From contig VXAA01003849.1 in assembly GCA_013399115.1 (NCBI GenBank), positions 234,338-298,337 on the forward strand: a DNA stretch of 64,000 nt, given 5' to 3'. Of the stretch, positions 13,801 to 23,150 are shown in pieces. The DNA is from Anseranas semipalmata. Lineage: Eukaryota; Chordata; Aves; Anseriformes; Anseranatidae. The notes beneath the pieces were generated by a model that had not been told where the DNA came from, ran no database searches, and saw only the letters and a program-made list of their open reading frames with translations. The number at the start of each line of letters is the position of its first letter. Position 1 is the first letter of the stretch. Position numbers and translations under genes: made by a program.

Positions 13801-16800
13801 TCTTTTTGTGGGGAGAAACAGCAAATGAGAAGTGGCTGGTTAGGTCAAATGGCAAACTAGTATACCGATAAGGACGAAATAGTAATCCAGGACATGTTTT
13901 TTTTTTTCAGTGCTGGACTTCAAAAACAAAACCTGACAAACTTCATTAGATTACTGTGGACTAATTGAGAGTAGATGGGAAAAATGCTGATTAAAACTTA
14001 TTATACAGAAGGATGACTTCTTTTTAAGTGTAACTCAATGCAGCACAAGAGAGCACTCAGCTGATCCTCTCCTCTGTTGCTGTCAAGAGTACACTGTGGC
14101 AGGGGGGTTGGACCCGATGATCTCTGGAGGTCCCTTCCAACCCCTACAATTCTGTGAATCCCCAAGTAGCCAGGAAGAAAGGTAGCTCAAAACAGACATA
14201 TACATGACGCTCCTTTAAGAGCTCCAGTTACCCACGCCCGTAGTATTTGTCTTGTTCTCTAAGGGCATAACCACATAGGTCGTATTTCTCACAATGCACA
14301 GGCAGCATATTGCTAAGCAAGGAAAATTCTCAGAGTAAAATCCAACAGGGCTTAGTATAGACCTCCCAAACGATGGACATGAATAACACAGTAACACTTA
14401 GTAAACCGGCAGCTTTTATTGTGAAATTGATGTATATAATTGCTACTGCTGCAAAAAAAAAGTCATTTTCTATGTAGGCAGGTCTAAGTCTCTCTCAGAT
14501 GCATGTGACGTTTTGATGTATTGGCAACAACAGTGCACTCAGTTGTGGGCACATTCTGAAAGGCTCTTTATATAAAAATACAGCACAGAAGACACCACAA
14601 AGAATAAAGCTGCTCCATGATTAAATGAATGAGGGTCAATCAAAAATTCATAAAGTAATATTCCAGCTAGTTAAATGACAAACAAACCGAGAAAATTTCT
14701 CTCAGAACATACATGAGGAACATTTTAAAATAATTTTCAAACTAATATTAGAGTTACATTTAAATTTTTTAATATACATAGTGGTCACAAAGACATATGA
14801 AATGAAGCATCTTTGTTTCAAAGTACACTTAATTAAATAATTACTTTTCCACTTCTGTGTTTAATTACATTGTGGGTTTTTTGTTTGTTTTGTTTTAATT
14901 TTAACAGCATTCAGTCCTATTCTAGAGCTCAGCAGCTTTCAAGTTTTTTGAAAATGCAATCCTTTTCTGGTTTATCCAGTATTAGAGGACTGGAAAACCA
15001 AAAGCAGTAAAGCAGAATTTCTTGTGCTTAAATGTTTCCTGACATCTCATGACTCCCTTTGAGCTCCTTATTACGGCCATCGCAGCTTCCACATAAATGA
15101 TCCCCACTACATTACAAAGTACTCTCTCAAACATTTGTATTAAGATATTTAAAGAATGATCTCTTACCAGATCTGTCATTAAGTCCTTGTTGCAACAATT
15201 TTACTCTCTGTGCTATTGACAGAGCTCTCATGTGAACTTTTTCTGCCAAAACCTTAAAAAAAAAAAGATATTAAAATACATTTCTACAAATGTGAACAAC
15301 TGAATTTGTGAACTACCTGTGGGTCTAAACTCTGGGTTTTATCCATCCACAGAAACTGTAAGTCAGTAAAAGCCTGTAATACCATCAGCATTGTATAAAT
15401 AAGCTAGTAAGCAGATTCTTGTTCACAGAAGAAAATGTAAAATAAAATAAACAAACAGCTTAGAAGCTTGGCTGCTCAGCTCATGTGCAACACCTGGATA
15501 TGAAAACAATTATCTCTGTAAAGGTCCAAGAGCACTGAATACCGGCAATGAAATGACTCAAGTATGTACTTTTCTTAAAGGCCACTAATGGAGAGATTCC
15601 GTTAAAAACAAAGCAATATAAGTTAAGCAAGAACAGAATATGGTTGTGTGTGGGGAGAAAAAAAAAAAAAAAAAATGAACATTTTGTTTGAAGATCTTGT
15701 CCTACAATTTCTAAGGTGCCTGAACAAGAAATACACACACACAGGTAGCATACCTTCTTGCCATTTACCTCTACATGTAAACATACGTAATGATTCATAC
15801 AGAACTGGAATACCAAAATATGCAGTATTTTACATTATTACTGCTGGCTGTGATCCTAACTTTAGTTAATTATCTATTAGGCAATAACAGAAGAAAAATT
15901 GCTTCAAACATCACAAAGTGTACACAGAAAATAACAGACTGTATAAATAACTTATATTTTTATTTTCTGATCCTGAAGAGCTGAGTTCTATCAGAAATGT
16001 AATTTCGATCAAGCAAGTTCCTGAAAACTTGTATTAAATCACCTCCCCCCCCAATTCTGGTAAATGAAAATAAATTATTCAACTGATATTACCGCTTAAC
16101 CAGCGAAACATGATAGAAGATTTAAAGCCTTTTCCTAAGCCAGTGTTTGAAATTAATTATAAGTGATGCAACTTACCTCATATGCCAGCTTTCTGACAGC
16201 TTCTTTTACATCCATAGTGCGGCCTACAATTTTTGGCAAAGTCCTTGCTGATGGAGCAATACATGACAGCACTGCACGCCTCACTTCTGAATTCGAATCA
16301 TTTTCAAGCAACGTGTTGTAAACTGAAAGTAAAATAGTCATAATAAGTTTTTGTAAGAGTCTGAAGCATTCGCATTATAGAAAAACAGAAAATACTCAAG
16401 AAAATGAGTCTTTTTGCACAATGCTCATATAAATTTAGTGAACAGCTTAGGGTCACAAGCCCAAGTTTTCTATGGCAATTGTATGCTGTACTATGACCTT
16501 TAAAGTGATTCAATTGCAAAAAAAATATTTGCAATCATGATTGGGATCTTCAATCTCTGAAAATCGCCACTCTAGATCCTACCTATAAATAAACACTTTG
16601 TCATTAACTGGACAAAAAAAGCTTCCAAATGTTGGCTCCTTAGGACCTCTATTCACTGGCAATACATCCTCATCACCATTGAGGTGGATGCTCAAATTTT
16701 CCTATGAATTGAAAATTGACAACTCCATTAAACCTACCAAAATACATATCTCATGCAATTTTGGTTATATTCTCATCCCTTCTTCAAAGGGAAAAGCAAC

Positions 16801-19464
16801 AACAAAAAGAATTTAACCAGAGAATATCTGAACTCTCCTTCTTGCTCTGTGTGACTACCTTGATTCACTATGAAATTTATATGCTAAGTAAGAACCTTAA
16901 AACATTTAGAAAACAATTTCAAAGAAGGTACCTTAACAATAAAAAGAACCCAGCTAACTAATGTACTCTAATTTCACAAACCTACAGTCTATCTAGCATA
17001 GCACTGTCCCTCTAGGCAATGGGAGTAGAGGTCTAACCAAGAATCACACCACCCAAAAAGAAACCCACAAATTGCACAAAAACAGAATAAGGAAACCTGG
17101 GTTCCAGAGGTACTAATCTCTTAAAGGGACCAATTCACAAGTAAGATGAGATTCACCAAGAATCAGGGGCTAAAGAACAAGAGGCTAAAAATGCATAGGT
17201 CAACAATGCAGCAGACAGACATCGTTTGGTATAAAAATAAGCTTTTCTATGATCATTTCTACTCCTTTAAGTGTTTTTGTACAAACTCAAGTCAATTAAT
17301 AGTACAAAAGCAGACTTAGAGGCTCTGAACAGAGCAAAAATGCACCATATCTCCACCCCAATTTGCAACACACACCATTACCCTCACTATCCTACAAATA
17401 CATTGAGTGACAGCCTGAGCCCAGTGTGATTTGTCTATCATTTAAGCCCCAGAGGATCTCTCCTTCAAGCAGTTGTCTTTTCCTCTTGAACAAATGCAAC
17501 TCTTGCGTATACAACCTCCACTGGCAAGGAGCTCCACAGTTTACTAACAATTGCATGAAGAATGCTCTCTAAGAATTGCTTACTCAATGCTTCAAGAAAC
17601 GTTTTAAAGTAAACTAATGCAAGTCAACAAATGTTCTTCTTAAACAAAAGAAAATAAACAATACTACTTACTGTTAACAACAGGACAGTTTTCATCCTTA
17701 GGATCCTGAAGTCTCGACAGGGCCAAGACAGCTTGAATTCTCACATTCGAAAATTTATCTTTAAGTCTAATCAGCATAGCTTCATTAATTTTATCAAATA
17801 AATCATCATCAATCTGAGCATTCTCTGGCATATTTCCCAAAAGCTTATTAACGAGCTGGCACGTACGAAACCTAACTGCATGGCTGTTTGCATTGTGAGA
17901 CTGGGGGAAAATGGAGTGGGGTGGGGAGAGAGGAAAAAAGAAAGCATACTTATAACCACATTTTTCTCATTTCCAATACAAGGGTATTAATATAAATATA
18001 TAAGTAGTTAATATTCTATGCAGAACATGAAATATGCATTATATTTTTTCTATATCTCAAAATCTCTTCCTATTTTTAATAAGATTAAAAATTCACAGAA
18101 GTGAAAAATATTTATGGCCCACCGTGTATAACAGCAGCACTGTACATAATTAGCAATGCCTTCACAAAGAAATTCTGCATGCTCACTACTCAGCGCAGAC
18201 TCCACTACATGAGCTTACTCCTCTGTCTCCATAAAACGTTAAAAGATAATAGCAACAACGACTAGTGATCTTGGCATTATCAATCTTTCCATGTCAAAAC
18301 AATAGGTTAAAAAAATTAATTCTACTTGTGCTTTCATGCTATTGGAACTGCCAGTCTTCTTTCTATATATAACTCTTGTTATAAGCAGAAATTAATCATA
18401 CATATGCCAACCACACCCATGTGAAAGATCATATAATATTTTCACTTGTCAGCAAAGCAGTATAAATTAATTTCACACTTATAAATGCACCCACAGTAAA
18501 ACCTTTAACGACACACCTGACAGTCAAATAACAATTCATATTTTCCTACAGACTTAACTTTTAAAATCTGTTTTACCGTTTTTTGTGCGTTTGTTGTTAT
18601 TGTGTGTTTTTGTTTTTAAAATCATAAAGCACTAGCCTTGCCTTGCTTTCACCGTGAAGTTTCGGGTTAGCAGATAACACCTTAAGTGTGAACAATTTTT
18701 CCCCGCTGTGTAAAGTTTCCATTTGTCACGTTAAAGATATAATAGTAAGTATTACTGTACCTCAAGAAGAAAGTTAAACACATAATTCAGAAGCAAATTA
18801 TCTTCTTCTCCTTCCTCGCTATCATCCCCTTTCTCCATTTGATAAAATGAGGTAACAAACTTAGCCACAAAATTGATCAGTTGCTCCACTGCTGGTTCCC
18901 GTTTGTAGATTATCATAGCATACTTCAGGAAATGAATGAATTTTTCATGAAAGTCTTCCTTATCTTCCAACTGCAAAAACATCACACCACAGCAAGCGAT
19001 AACTACCAGGCTCATCTTTCAAAAGCGGTACCAAAAACAAAATAAAAGGTTTTATAATTGACACCGCTCACTGAAACCTGTAACGCGCTGAAGCCAGCGG
19101 CCAGGGCACGCCGCTGCGCGCTCCTCGCCGAGCATTCCGGCGTAAGAGCCGCGGGCGGCGTTATGCCCTGACGCCGGGCTCCGCTCCGGGGCTTGCATGT
19201 ACTTGCTCGAGTTTCGGGACCCCAATCGCTTCTCCGGTACCCACACGCCTCCCGGCACCGCCGCTCACAGCTGCCCCGGGCAGTTCGTACACCCGTGCTC
19301 GCGGCAGAGCACTCAACAGCAGCTCGGAGCGCCTCGGTTTGCCCTGCCAGTACCTGGCTGTAGGTGCTCTTCAGAGCCACCACGAGCTTCGCCTGGTTCT
19401 GGTGAGGCTTCTGGGCCAGGTGAAAGGCTTCTTGGATTTGCAAAAGTTTCTTCGCTGCTCCCAT
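1745..19464 (-). CDS. NCAPG: NCAPG, condensin I subunit G (gene span, 3' part off the left edge)
   Basis: NCAPG is the HEAT-repeat subunit of condensin I. It binds the kleisin NCAPH and, with SMC2/SMC4, compacts mitotic chromosomes. Twelve exons, listed separately, total 1766 coding bases. With one missing exon they cover about residues 1-631 of a protein of roughly 1015 residues in mammals. Recognition rests on close match to the vertebrate family in collinear order: the MGAAKKLL N-terminus, YKREPAVE, an acidic linker, RRAVLSCIAPSA, LPKIVGRT, LLHRLDVEN, NLMTKEFIGQQLILII, LQDFNRAS and HPAVRN. The start is in a strong Kozak context (GCAGCCATGG). An open frame continues upstream to an ATG at 19653, but the family start is at 19464. 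All placed junctions keep frame except between 7274 and 4854, where an exon must be missing. The last exons and 3' UTR lie beyond position 1. Confidence 0.97.
1865..3979 (-). other. NCAPG intron 12
   Basis: Intron between exons 13 and 12. It holds an old CR1/L3-like LINE remnant at about 2655-3420. The rest is unremarkable AT-rich sequence. Confidence 0.85.
2655..3420 (-). repeat. Ancient CR1/L3-type LINE remnant
   Basis: A series of diverged phrases in the right order matches the reverse complement of old amniote CR1/L3 LINEs. They are 'catctggcccattgccctgtt', 'gtgacaaggaattccacag', 'gtgaagtgatcatccaatcc', 'cagaagctgtttcatac', 'ttgctgcccttctcttgacc' and 'gagtgcataccatgtgttcatacag'. No coding capacity remains. 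This element is much older than the CR1 copies at 33175 and 42123. Confidence 0.6.
3980..4090 (-). CDS. NCAPG: NCAPG exon 12
   Basis: 37 codons in phase 0, acceptor TTGAAG, donor CTG|GTATGT. It encodes NDPETLLKCLLMCYELLK and ends ITEIVESL, matching the family NDAETLQKCLILCYELLK segment. Confidence 0.94.
4436..4615 (-). CDS. NCAPG: NCAPG exon 11
   Basis: 60 codons in phase 0, acceptor TTTATTTCAG... reading TTTCAG|TTGGCT, and a weak donor AAG|GTTTCT. It encodes LAEIKVKLFEAKTALEECIS, LQDFNRASVLKEKI and IKEMRVEK. This is the charged helical insert that interrupts the HEAT repeats. Confidence 0.94.
4765..4854 (-). CDS. NCAPG: NCAPG exon 10 (numbering allows for one missing exon)
   Basis: 30 codons in phase 0 at both ends, acceptor ACACTAG, donor AAG|GTAAGC. 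It encodes IAEIISEVREPIVTVDQP and ends EIRKQQLK, matching the family IISEIRAPIVTV segment. Confidence 0.93.
6120..6120. other. Assembly gap (single N)
   Basis: One N ends a run of eight Gs preceded by an A-rich stretch, and CR1 sequence begins directly after it. This looks like a join between reads or contigs where the true distance may be larger than one base. Confidence 0.8.
6121..6260 (+). repeat. CR1 LINE 3' end
   Basis: Reads 'ggaccagatgatcttggagg', then 'tctcttccaacctaaattattctaaatgattc', the classic CR1 3' terminus on the plus strand. It is 5' truncated, perhaps by the gap at 6120. Confidence 0.9.
7274..7414 (-). CDS. NCAPG: NCAPG exon 8
   Basis: 141 bases, acceptor TATTCAG, donor AAG|GTAAAC. 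It encodes (S)YLQNMPVLNEEQKEDF, then ENLMTKEFIGQQLILIIG and MDTTEEGGR. It ends with two bases of a codon, so the next exon must begin with one base. The next exon found (4765-4854) starts in phase 0, which shows that an exon is absent. Confidence 0.95.
7415..9661 (-). other. NCAPG intron 7
   Basis: AT-rich intron between exons 8 and 7. I see no repeat family, RNA gene or coding signal in it. Confidence 0.8.
9662..9811 (-). CDS. NCAPG: NCAPG exon 7
   Basis: 150 bases, acceptor ATTGCTAAG, donor AG|GTACAT. It encodes (R)KLIPFEDLTAENVLYWR, then CEHLKSKGEEGEDLLEQVLP and YADYLL. Both ends are split codons (one base in, two out) and join exactly to exons 6 and 8. Confidence 0.95.
9812..12041 (-). 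other. NCAPG intron 6
   Basis: Intron between exons 7 and 6. It contains a C/G homopolymer-rich patch at about 10561-10616. A weak hint of old LINE sequence lies near 10240-10390 ('cacacaatattccag'). No coding signal. Confidence 0.75.
12042..12234 (-). CDS. NCAPG: NCAPG exon 6
   Basis: 193 bases, entering with two bases of a split Asp codon and leaving with two bases of an Arg codon. Acceptor is TATATTAG, donor AG|GTATGC. It encodes KKLLQAWLQFTEGDVLELL, HRLDVENCPEVA and a VLNAVFSLSPLS HEAT segment. Confidence 0.95.
12235..15167 (-). other. NCAPG intron 5
   Basis: Intron between exons 6 and 5. It contains one short CR1 3' end (14098-14160). Open frames at 13291, 13674 and 14215 show no homology that I recognise and are treated as chance. 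Confidence 0.8.
14098..14160 (+). repeat. CR1 LINE 3' end, short
   Basis: Contains 'ggttggacccgatgatctct', then 'ggaggtcccttccaacccctacaattctgtgaatc', the CR1 3' terminus. Only about 60 bases remain, a typical heavily 5'-truncated insertion. Confidence 0.9.
15168..15252 (-). CDS. NCAPG: NCAPG exon 5
   Basis: 85 bases (28 codons plus 1), acceptor TTTTAAG, donor CTG|GTAAGA. It encodes VLAEKVHMRALSIAQRV followed by KLLQQGLNDRS, matching the mammalian sequence almost residue for residue. It is too short for a long-ORF scan and was found by reverse-strand reading and phase continuity. Confidence 0.95.
15253..16176 (-). other. NCAPG intron 4
   Basis: Short AT-rich intron with a poly-A tract at about 15658-15675. 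Nothing else recognised. Confidence 0.8.
16177..16322 (-). CDS. NCAPG: NCAPG exon 4
   Basis: 146 bases. It enters with two bases that complete the split codon and ends in phase 0 (GAG|GTAAGT). It encodes YNTLLENDSNSEVRRAVL, then SCIAPSARTLPKIVGRTMD and a KLAYE end. It is highly conserved. Confidence 0.96.
16323..17671 (-). other. NCAPG intron 3
   Basis: Intron between exons 4 and 3. The stretch at about 17430-17560 ('ggcaaggagctccacagttt') resembles the middle part of an old CR1/L3 element, but this is too diverged to be sure. Confidence 0.7.
17672..17900 (-). CDS. NCAPG: NCAPG exon 3
   Basis: 229 bases (76 codons plus 1). Acceptor is TTTCCCCCAG and donor A|GTAAGT. It encodes SHNANSHAVRFR, then NKLLGNMPENAQIDDDLFD and VRIQAVLALSRLQDPKD, a HEAT-repeat helical pair conserved in the family. 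Confidence 0.95.
17901..18760 (-). other. NCAPG intron 2
   Basis: AT-rich intron between exons 3 and 2. Nothing further seen. Confidence 0.8.
18761..18970 (-). CDS. NCAPG: NCAPG exon 2
   Basis: 70 codons in phase 0 at both ends, acceptor TTTTTGCAG, donor GAG|GTACAG. It reads LEDKEDFHEKFIHFLK, then YKREPAVE, and ends after an acidic loop (GDDSEEGEED) in LLNYVFNFLLE. This acidic loop is also present in mammalian NCAPG. Confidence 0.95.
18971..19353 (-). other. NCAPG intron 1
   Basis: Short intron whose 5' half is CpG-rich and belongs to the promoter-associated island. Long open frames on both strands here reflect low stop-codon density in GC-rich DNA. Confidence 0.85.
19354..19464 (-). CDS. 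NCAPG: NCAPG exon 1 (coding part)
   Basis: 37 codons, starting MGAAKKLLQIQEAFHLAQ and ending in STYSQ. The donor is CAG|GTACTG, phase 0. It matches the family N-terminus, including the HQNQAKLVVAL segment. The exon sits in a CpG-rich block with the promoter. Confidence 0.95.
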
Positions 19465-19645
19465 GGCTGCGAACGGGGCGGGCACGCAACAACCGCGTCC
19501 TCGACCCTTCCCCCGCCAACGCTCCCGGGCCGCGGCTGTCCTCCTGACAAAGCGGCGGGAGGCTCCGGAGCGCCGACCGCGGGCGGATCGAGGCGACGGC
19601 GGCCGCCGCCCGGGCGCCCCTCGCCGCCCCGGAGGCCACGCGCGC

Positions 19646-19654
19646 CCTAGCAAC
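19646..19654 (-). promoter_or_regulatory. RFX-type X-box half site
   Basis: CCTAGCAAC (GTTGCTAGG on the gene strand) matches an RFX half site and overlaps CAACGG, a MYB-like core. It sits 11 bases from the CHR-like core. Confidence 0.3.
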
Positions 19655-19664
19655 GGCCCCCGGC

Positions 19665-19681
19665 TTCAAAATCGGCGCGAG
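19665..19681 (-). promoter_or_regulatory. CDE/CHR-like cell-cycle element
   Basis: On the minus strand the sequence reads CTCGCGCCGATTTTGAA. This is a GC-rich E2F/CDE-type half, a short spacer of about three bases, and TTTGAA, the core cell-cycle homology region bound by MuvB/DREAM. It lies about 200 bases upstream of the NCAPG start codon. NCAPG is a G2/M gene, so this is the type of site expected. Function is inferred from motif and position. Confidence 0.55.
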
Positions 19682-19713
19682 CGCCGCTCCCGCTCTCGCG
19701 AGAAAAGCCGGGG

Positions 19714-19730
19714 GCGCGCGCGCGCGCGCG
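19714..19730. repeat. (CG)n alternating tract
   Basis: Seventeen bases of alternating C and G, with the gap starting six bases later. Alternating CG can adopt Z-DNA and is hard to sequence, which probably explains the gap. Confidence 0.85.
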
Positions 19731-19735
19731 TGCTC

Positions 19736-19750
19736 NNNNNNNNNNNNNNN
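19736..19750. other. Assembly gap (15 N)
   Basis: Fifteen Ns in the GC-rich promoter. The true length is unknown, and distances between upstream motifs and the gene should be read with this in mind. Confidence 0.95.
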
Positions 19751-22324
19751 GGGGGAAAGGGGAGCAGCGCCGGGTTCGGGGCCGGCCTCGCCTCCGCCTC
19801 CCGGTTGTGGAGAGAGTCGGGCAAGGGGGCTTTCGGAAGCTCCAGCGGAGAAAACGAACAGACGGGGAGGTTTAGAAACCAATACAAGCGCGGCCGAGGG
19901 ATGCCGTATCCCCTCAGCCGCGAGTGCTGCCGCGGAGTCTGGCAGTGCATCGCCGAGGTGCGGGGTGAGAGGGGTGTCGGTGGCAGGGAAGCGTTCAGCT
20001 GGGCGCGTAGGTGCTGCCCCCAGCAGGGGTCCTGGCCCCGCTGCTGGCTTTGGGTTTCCCCCGCCTCGTTGGGGGAAGGCGTGAGGTGAGCTCCCTGCCT
20101 GGGCTGGCGCTCGGTTTGTGACTTGTATAGCGAGGGTCAGTAAAAGCTGAAATTAAAATGGCATGGGCCATCTTAGTACTATGGACACACGCTGAGTGCT
20201 GAGAAGAAGTGCTGAGAAGAATGTTTAGTGCTAGTGGTACACGTAGGTGCAAAATAGCTGAGTAAGCCTGCCAAACTCTGGCACTGCCCACAGCCGCTCA
20301 GCCAAAGTTCTCTCCAGATGCGATCATCTGGAAAGATGGGTATGGCTGCATTTTCGCGACAGGAGCCTTGACCAAAGCAAGTGGGGTATCAATGCCCTGC
20401 ATGTGTCTAAAAGTAATAAAAGCCCTTTGGAGAATGATCATTCAATGAGACAAACCAAAAGTGCTCATCTACTCTTATCTGGAGCAAAATGGTTTTAAGC
20501 CATTTCAAAGTTCTTTTTTGCCTATTTTAAAGAGCTAGGTAACAAAGGGAAGCAAGTTCACTGGGTAACCAGTTAAGCAAGTGGTTATGTAGTTTGCTGG
20601 CTGAAGTATCAAAGCTGAATACAAGTTACAGCCTGCATGTTTCTTACAAAACATCTTTCTGTTTTGTGTCAGCTGTAAGGGGGCAGAGAAGGTAGGAGTT
20701 GTAATTGCCTCCTTGGAAAGAATATGTGTTCTCTCCAGATCGCATCTTTTACTAGTGTAAGTTTTCCCCTATGTTTTCAAGCATTTGTTGTGAACCTAAT
20801 GTTCATGAGAATAAATTCTGTATCTCATTTAAAAAGTGGAAGATCAAATAAGCTGAAACTCCAGAGACTTGGTTACAGAACATTCTATCAGACAGGGAGT
20901 GATGCTTTACAAGAAGCAAGGCAGTGAATGATCAGTTGAGTGGAAACATTCTGAACACTTAATTAGTTAGAGACTTACAGCATTCAAAAATGTGGACATA
21001 AGTAGTTAACTGTGGACACTAGGAACTTAGGGTAGTTGACCTCTATCTGTGTTTAGGCTTATAAAAACGTCTCATTACCTCAAATGACAGTAGTCATTTA
21101 GTAAGGACGAATGACATACCATCATGAATGAAAGTGGGTCAAATAGGTAGAGCCCATCCTGAAGAAGAGTCATTTTTTTTGTCTGAGAAATAAACATCTA
21201 ACAAATGGAATAGATAAGCACTAGGGGTCAGTATTGTTTCATATCCGGATTGTCAGCGTTTCTTTAAGCAGTAGATTTTTATCAACAAAATAATTGAATG
21301 ATTTTCCCTTTACAAATGTGTCAAGGATTATGGGTTATATGACCTATATGTGCAAAATGGAGGGCAGCAGCAGGAAAAAAAAAAAACATTTTATAGAAAA
21401 AAATATTTTTTAAATCATTTATGCATGTGGCAGTAAGATTTTTTTTTTTCAGATCATACTATCATACATTTGCATGTATTTAAGACAGAAACCTGCTTTT
21501 TAAAGGCAAGTCATTTGTAGTTTCTATTAATTTGTAAAACCTATGGATCTGGACTAATCCCCTTCTGCTCCTAGAAAGCAGGAAATGAATTCTAATGTTC
21601 AAGTATAATAGTAACACAGAATCATATATGTTAAAAAAACTTTTTCTACATTTTTTTTTTAGTTGGAGAACAAGTCACTCTACAAAAAGAAAAAATCAAC
21701 AGCGAATCCTGAATGAGATAGGGTTTTGTTTTGTGTTGTTGTTGTTGTTGTTTTTTTTTTCCAAGTTCTCGGAAAATATAATGTGTAATCATCTTTCTAT
21801 TTAAGAAACTTGTGCCGGAAAATCCAGCTTTTTTCCACTACAAAAGTCTGTTTATAGAGAAGAGGATTGAAATAGGAAGAGAAGAACAGGTAAAACTTTG
21901 TGATTCTTGTGGCTTTAAAAACCCAGGAGTTTTATTTTAAGTGAAACTAATAATGCAAACTGAATTACTTTTGGTTCACGTTTGGCAATCCAGTTGTGTC
22001 TGCCTGCATCTCAGATCTACAGATGGAGATTTTCACTTGTGAATACCTTGCAGTTCCTTATGATTGATTTCATCCAGGATTTGAGATTTATTTCTTCAGT
22101 CAGCTTTAAATATTTCTGCTTGGCTTTGTATTTCTAGATTGAAATGGCAGTCAGGCTTCTGTTGTGACAAATTGAAGTCTAACCTGGTTAGACATACTGG
22201 CTTTCAGAGTAAATATGCCACAGGAATCCAGATTCCCATAAAGCGTAACTGTCTTCCTGTGATACTAGCTACTTACTTTGTTTAACTGGTGGAGAGATTT
22301 GCTGTCAGAGTTTTTGCAGGTCAT

Positions 22325-22680
22325 GTTTCAGAGCCCTGAGTGCACTAATAAGCCTTAATGGCCCCTGGCCAGCCTCCCTGGGGTCTCCAGCCGCACCCCT
22401 TGCCCATGGGTCCTGGGAACCTTATTTCAGGTCAGCCCTGGGACTGCACTTCTGGGCTGAGCTAAATGTCAGGACTCGGTGAGAGCCAGCTGCTTCCTGA
22501 GGGATGAGGAGCTGAGGGAGGACACAACAAGCACGAAGGCAGTGACCAGACCAGGTTGGGCCCAGTCCTGCAGTGCCCGAGTGAGGTGAGCAGAGCAGGC
22601 CAGCAAGTCATGGCCAGTGGGTTTCGTGGTCCTAACTGAGAAGGAAAGGAATGATGAAAATCAGAACCTTGGACCAGAAA
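22325..22680. other. GC-rich block of unknown nature
   Basis: An abrupt rise in GC content in AT-rich surroundings, starting near 'gccctgagtgcactaataag' and continuing through 'cccagtcctgcagtgcccga'. No coding frame stands out and no repeat family is recognised. It could be a repeat, an exon of a noncoding RNA or a regulatory element. Confidence 0.4.
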
Positions 22681-23127
22681 ATCAGCACCTCCAAAGCTCC
22701 AAGCTTTGGAGGGAAGTGTGCTGAAGATTTTCTCCTTGTACTTCCAAGTAGTGATCTCATCCATTATGCTGTCTCTTTCTGGCTGTCTCTCTCTCTTCTG
22801 ATGGCACTGTTCTAGATCCTTTCTCTTTCCTTTGTCAATCCTGTTATGTGAGCAAATACACAATGACACAGGGTGAGCAAAACTTGCTGCGTGCCGTTTA
22901 CTTTGTGGTAATTTCAGTTGTAGATCACTGGGTAAAAACCAAGATAAAAAAAGAAAATTGTTGCTATCCTATTTAGTTTGTGTCCCGGGGCTTTTATAGC
23001 TGATGCATCTGGTTGGCTCCAGTTCTAGTTTCCATATTAAAGTATAAGCAGAGTAATATTTCATCCATAATAGGGCCATCATTATGCAGTAGTAATCAGA
23101 GGTTCTGTTTGCTGCATTCCTCCAAAA

Positions 23128-23150
23128 TGTGTGTGTGTGTGTGTGTGTGT
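23128..23150. repeat. (GT)n microsatellite
   Basis: Uninterrupted alternating T and G over 23 bases. Confidence 0.95.

Larger units (their letters stand above)
19075..20100. promoter_or_regulatory. CpG-rich promoter region of NCAPG
   Basis: About 1 kb of dense CpG sequence spans exon 1 and upstream DNA, in sharp contrast to the AT-rich flanks. It contains GC-box-like 'gggcggg' (19476-19484 area), a CDE/CHR-like element, an RFX-type half site and a CCAAT box (19879-19883). A 15-base gap (19736-19750) interrupts it. No TATA box is obvious. This fits a housekeeping or cell-cycle promoter. Confidence 0.8.

Noticed and set aside
19012..20291. Many overlapping open frames of 70-210 codons on both strands
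   Set aside because: They lie in the CpG-rich promoter and exon 1 region where stop codons are rare. Only the NCAPG exon 1 part (19354-19464) has homology.
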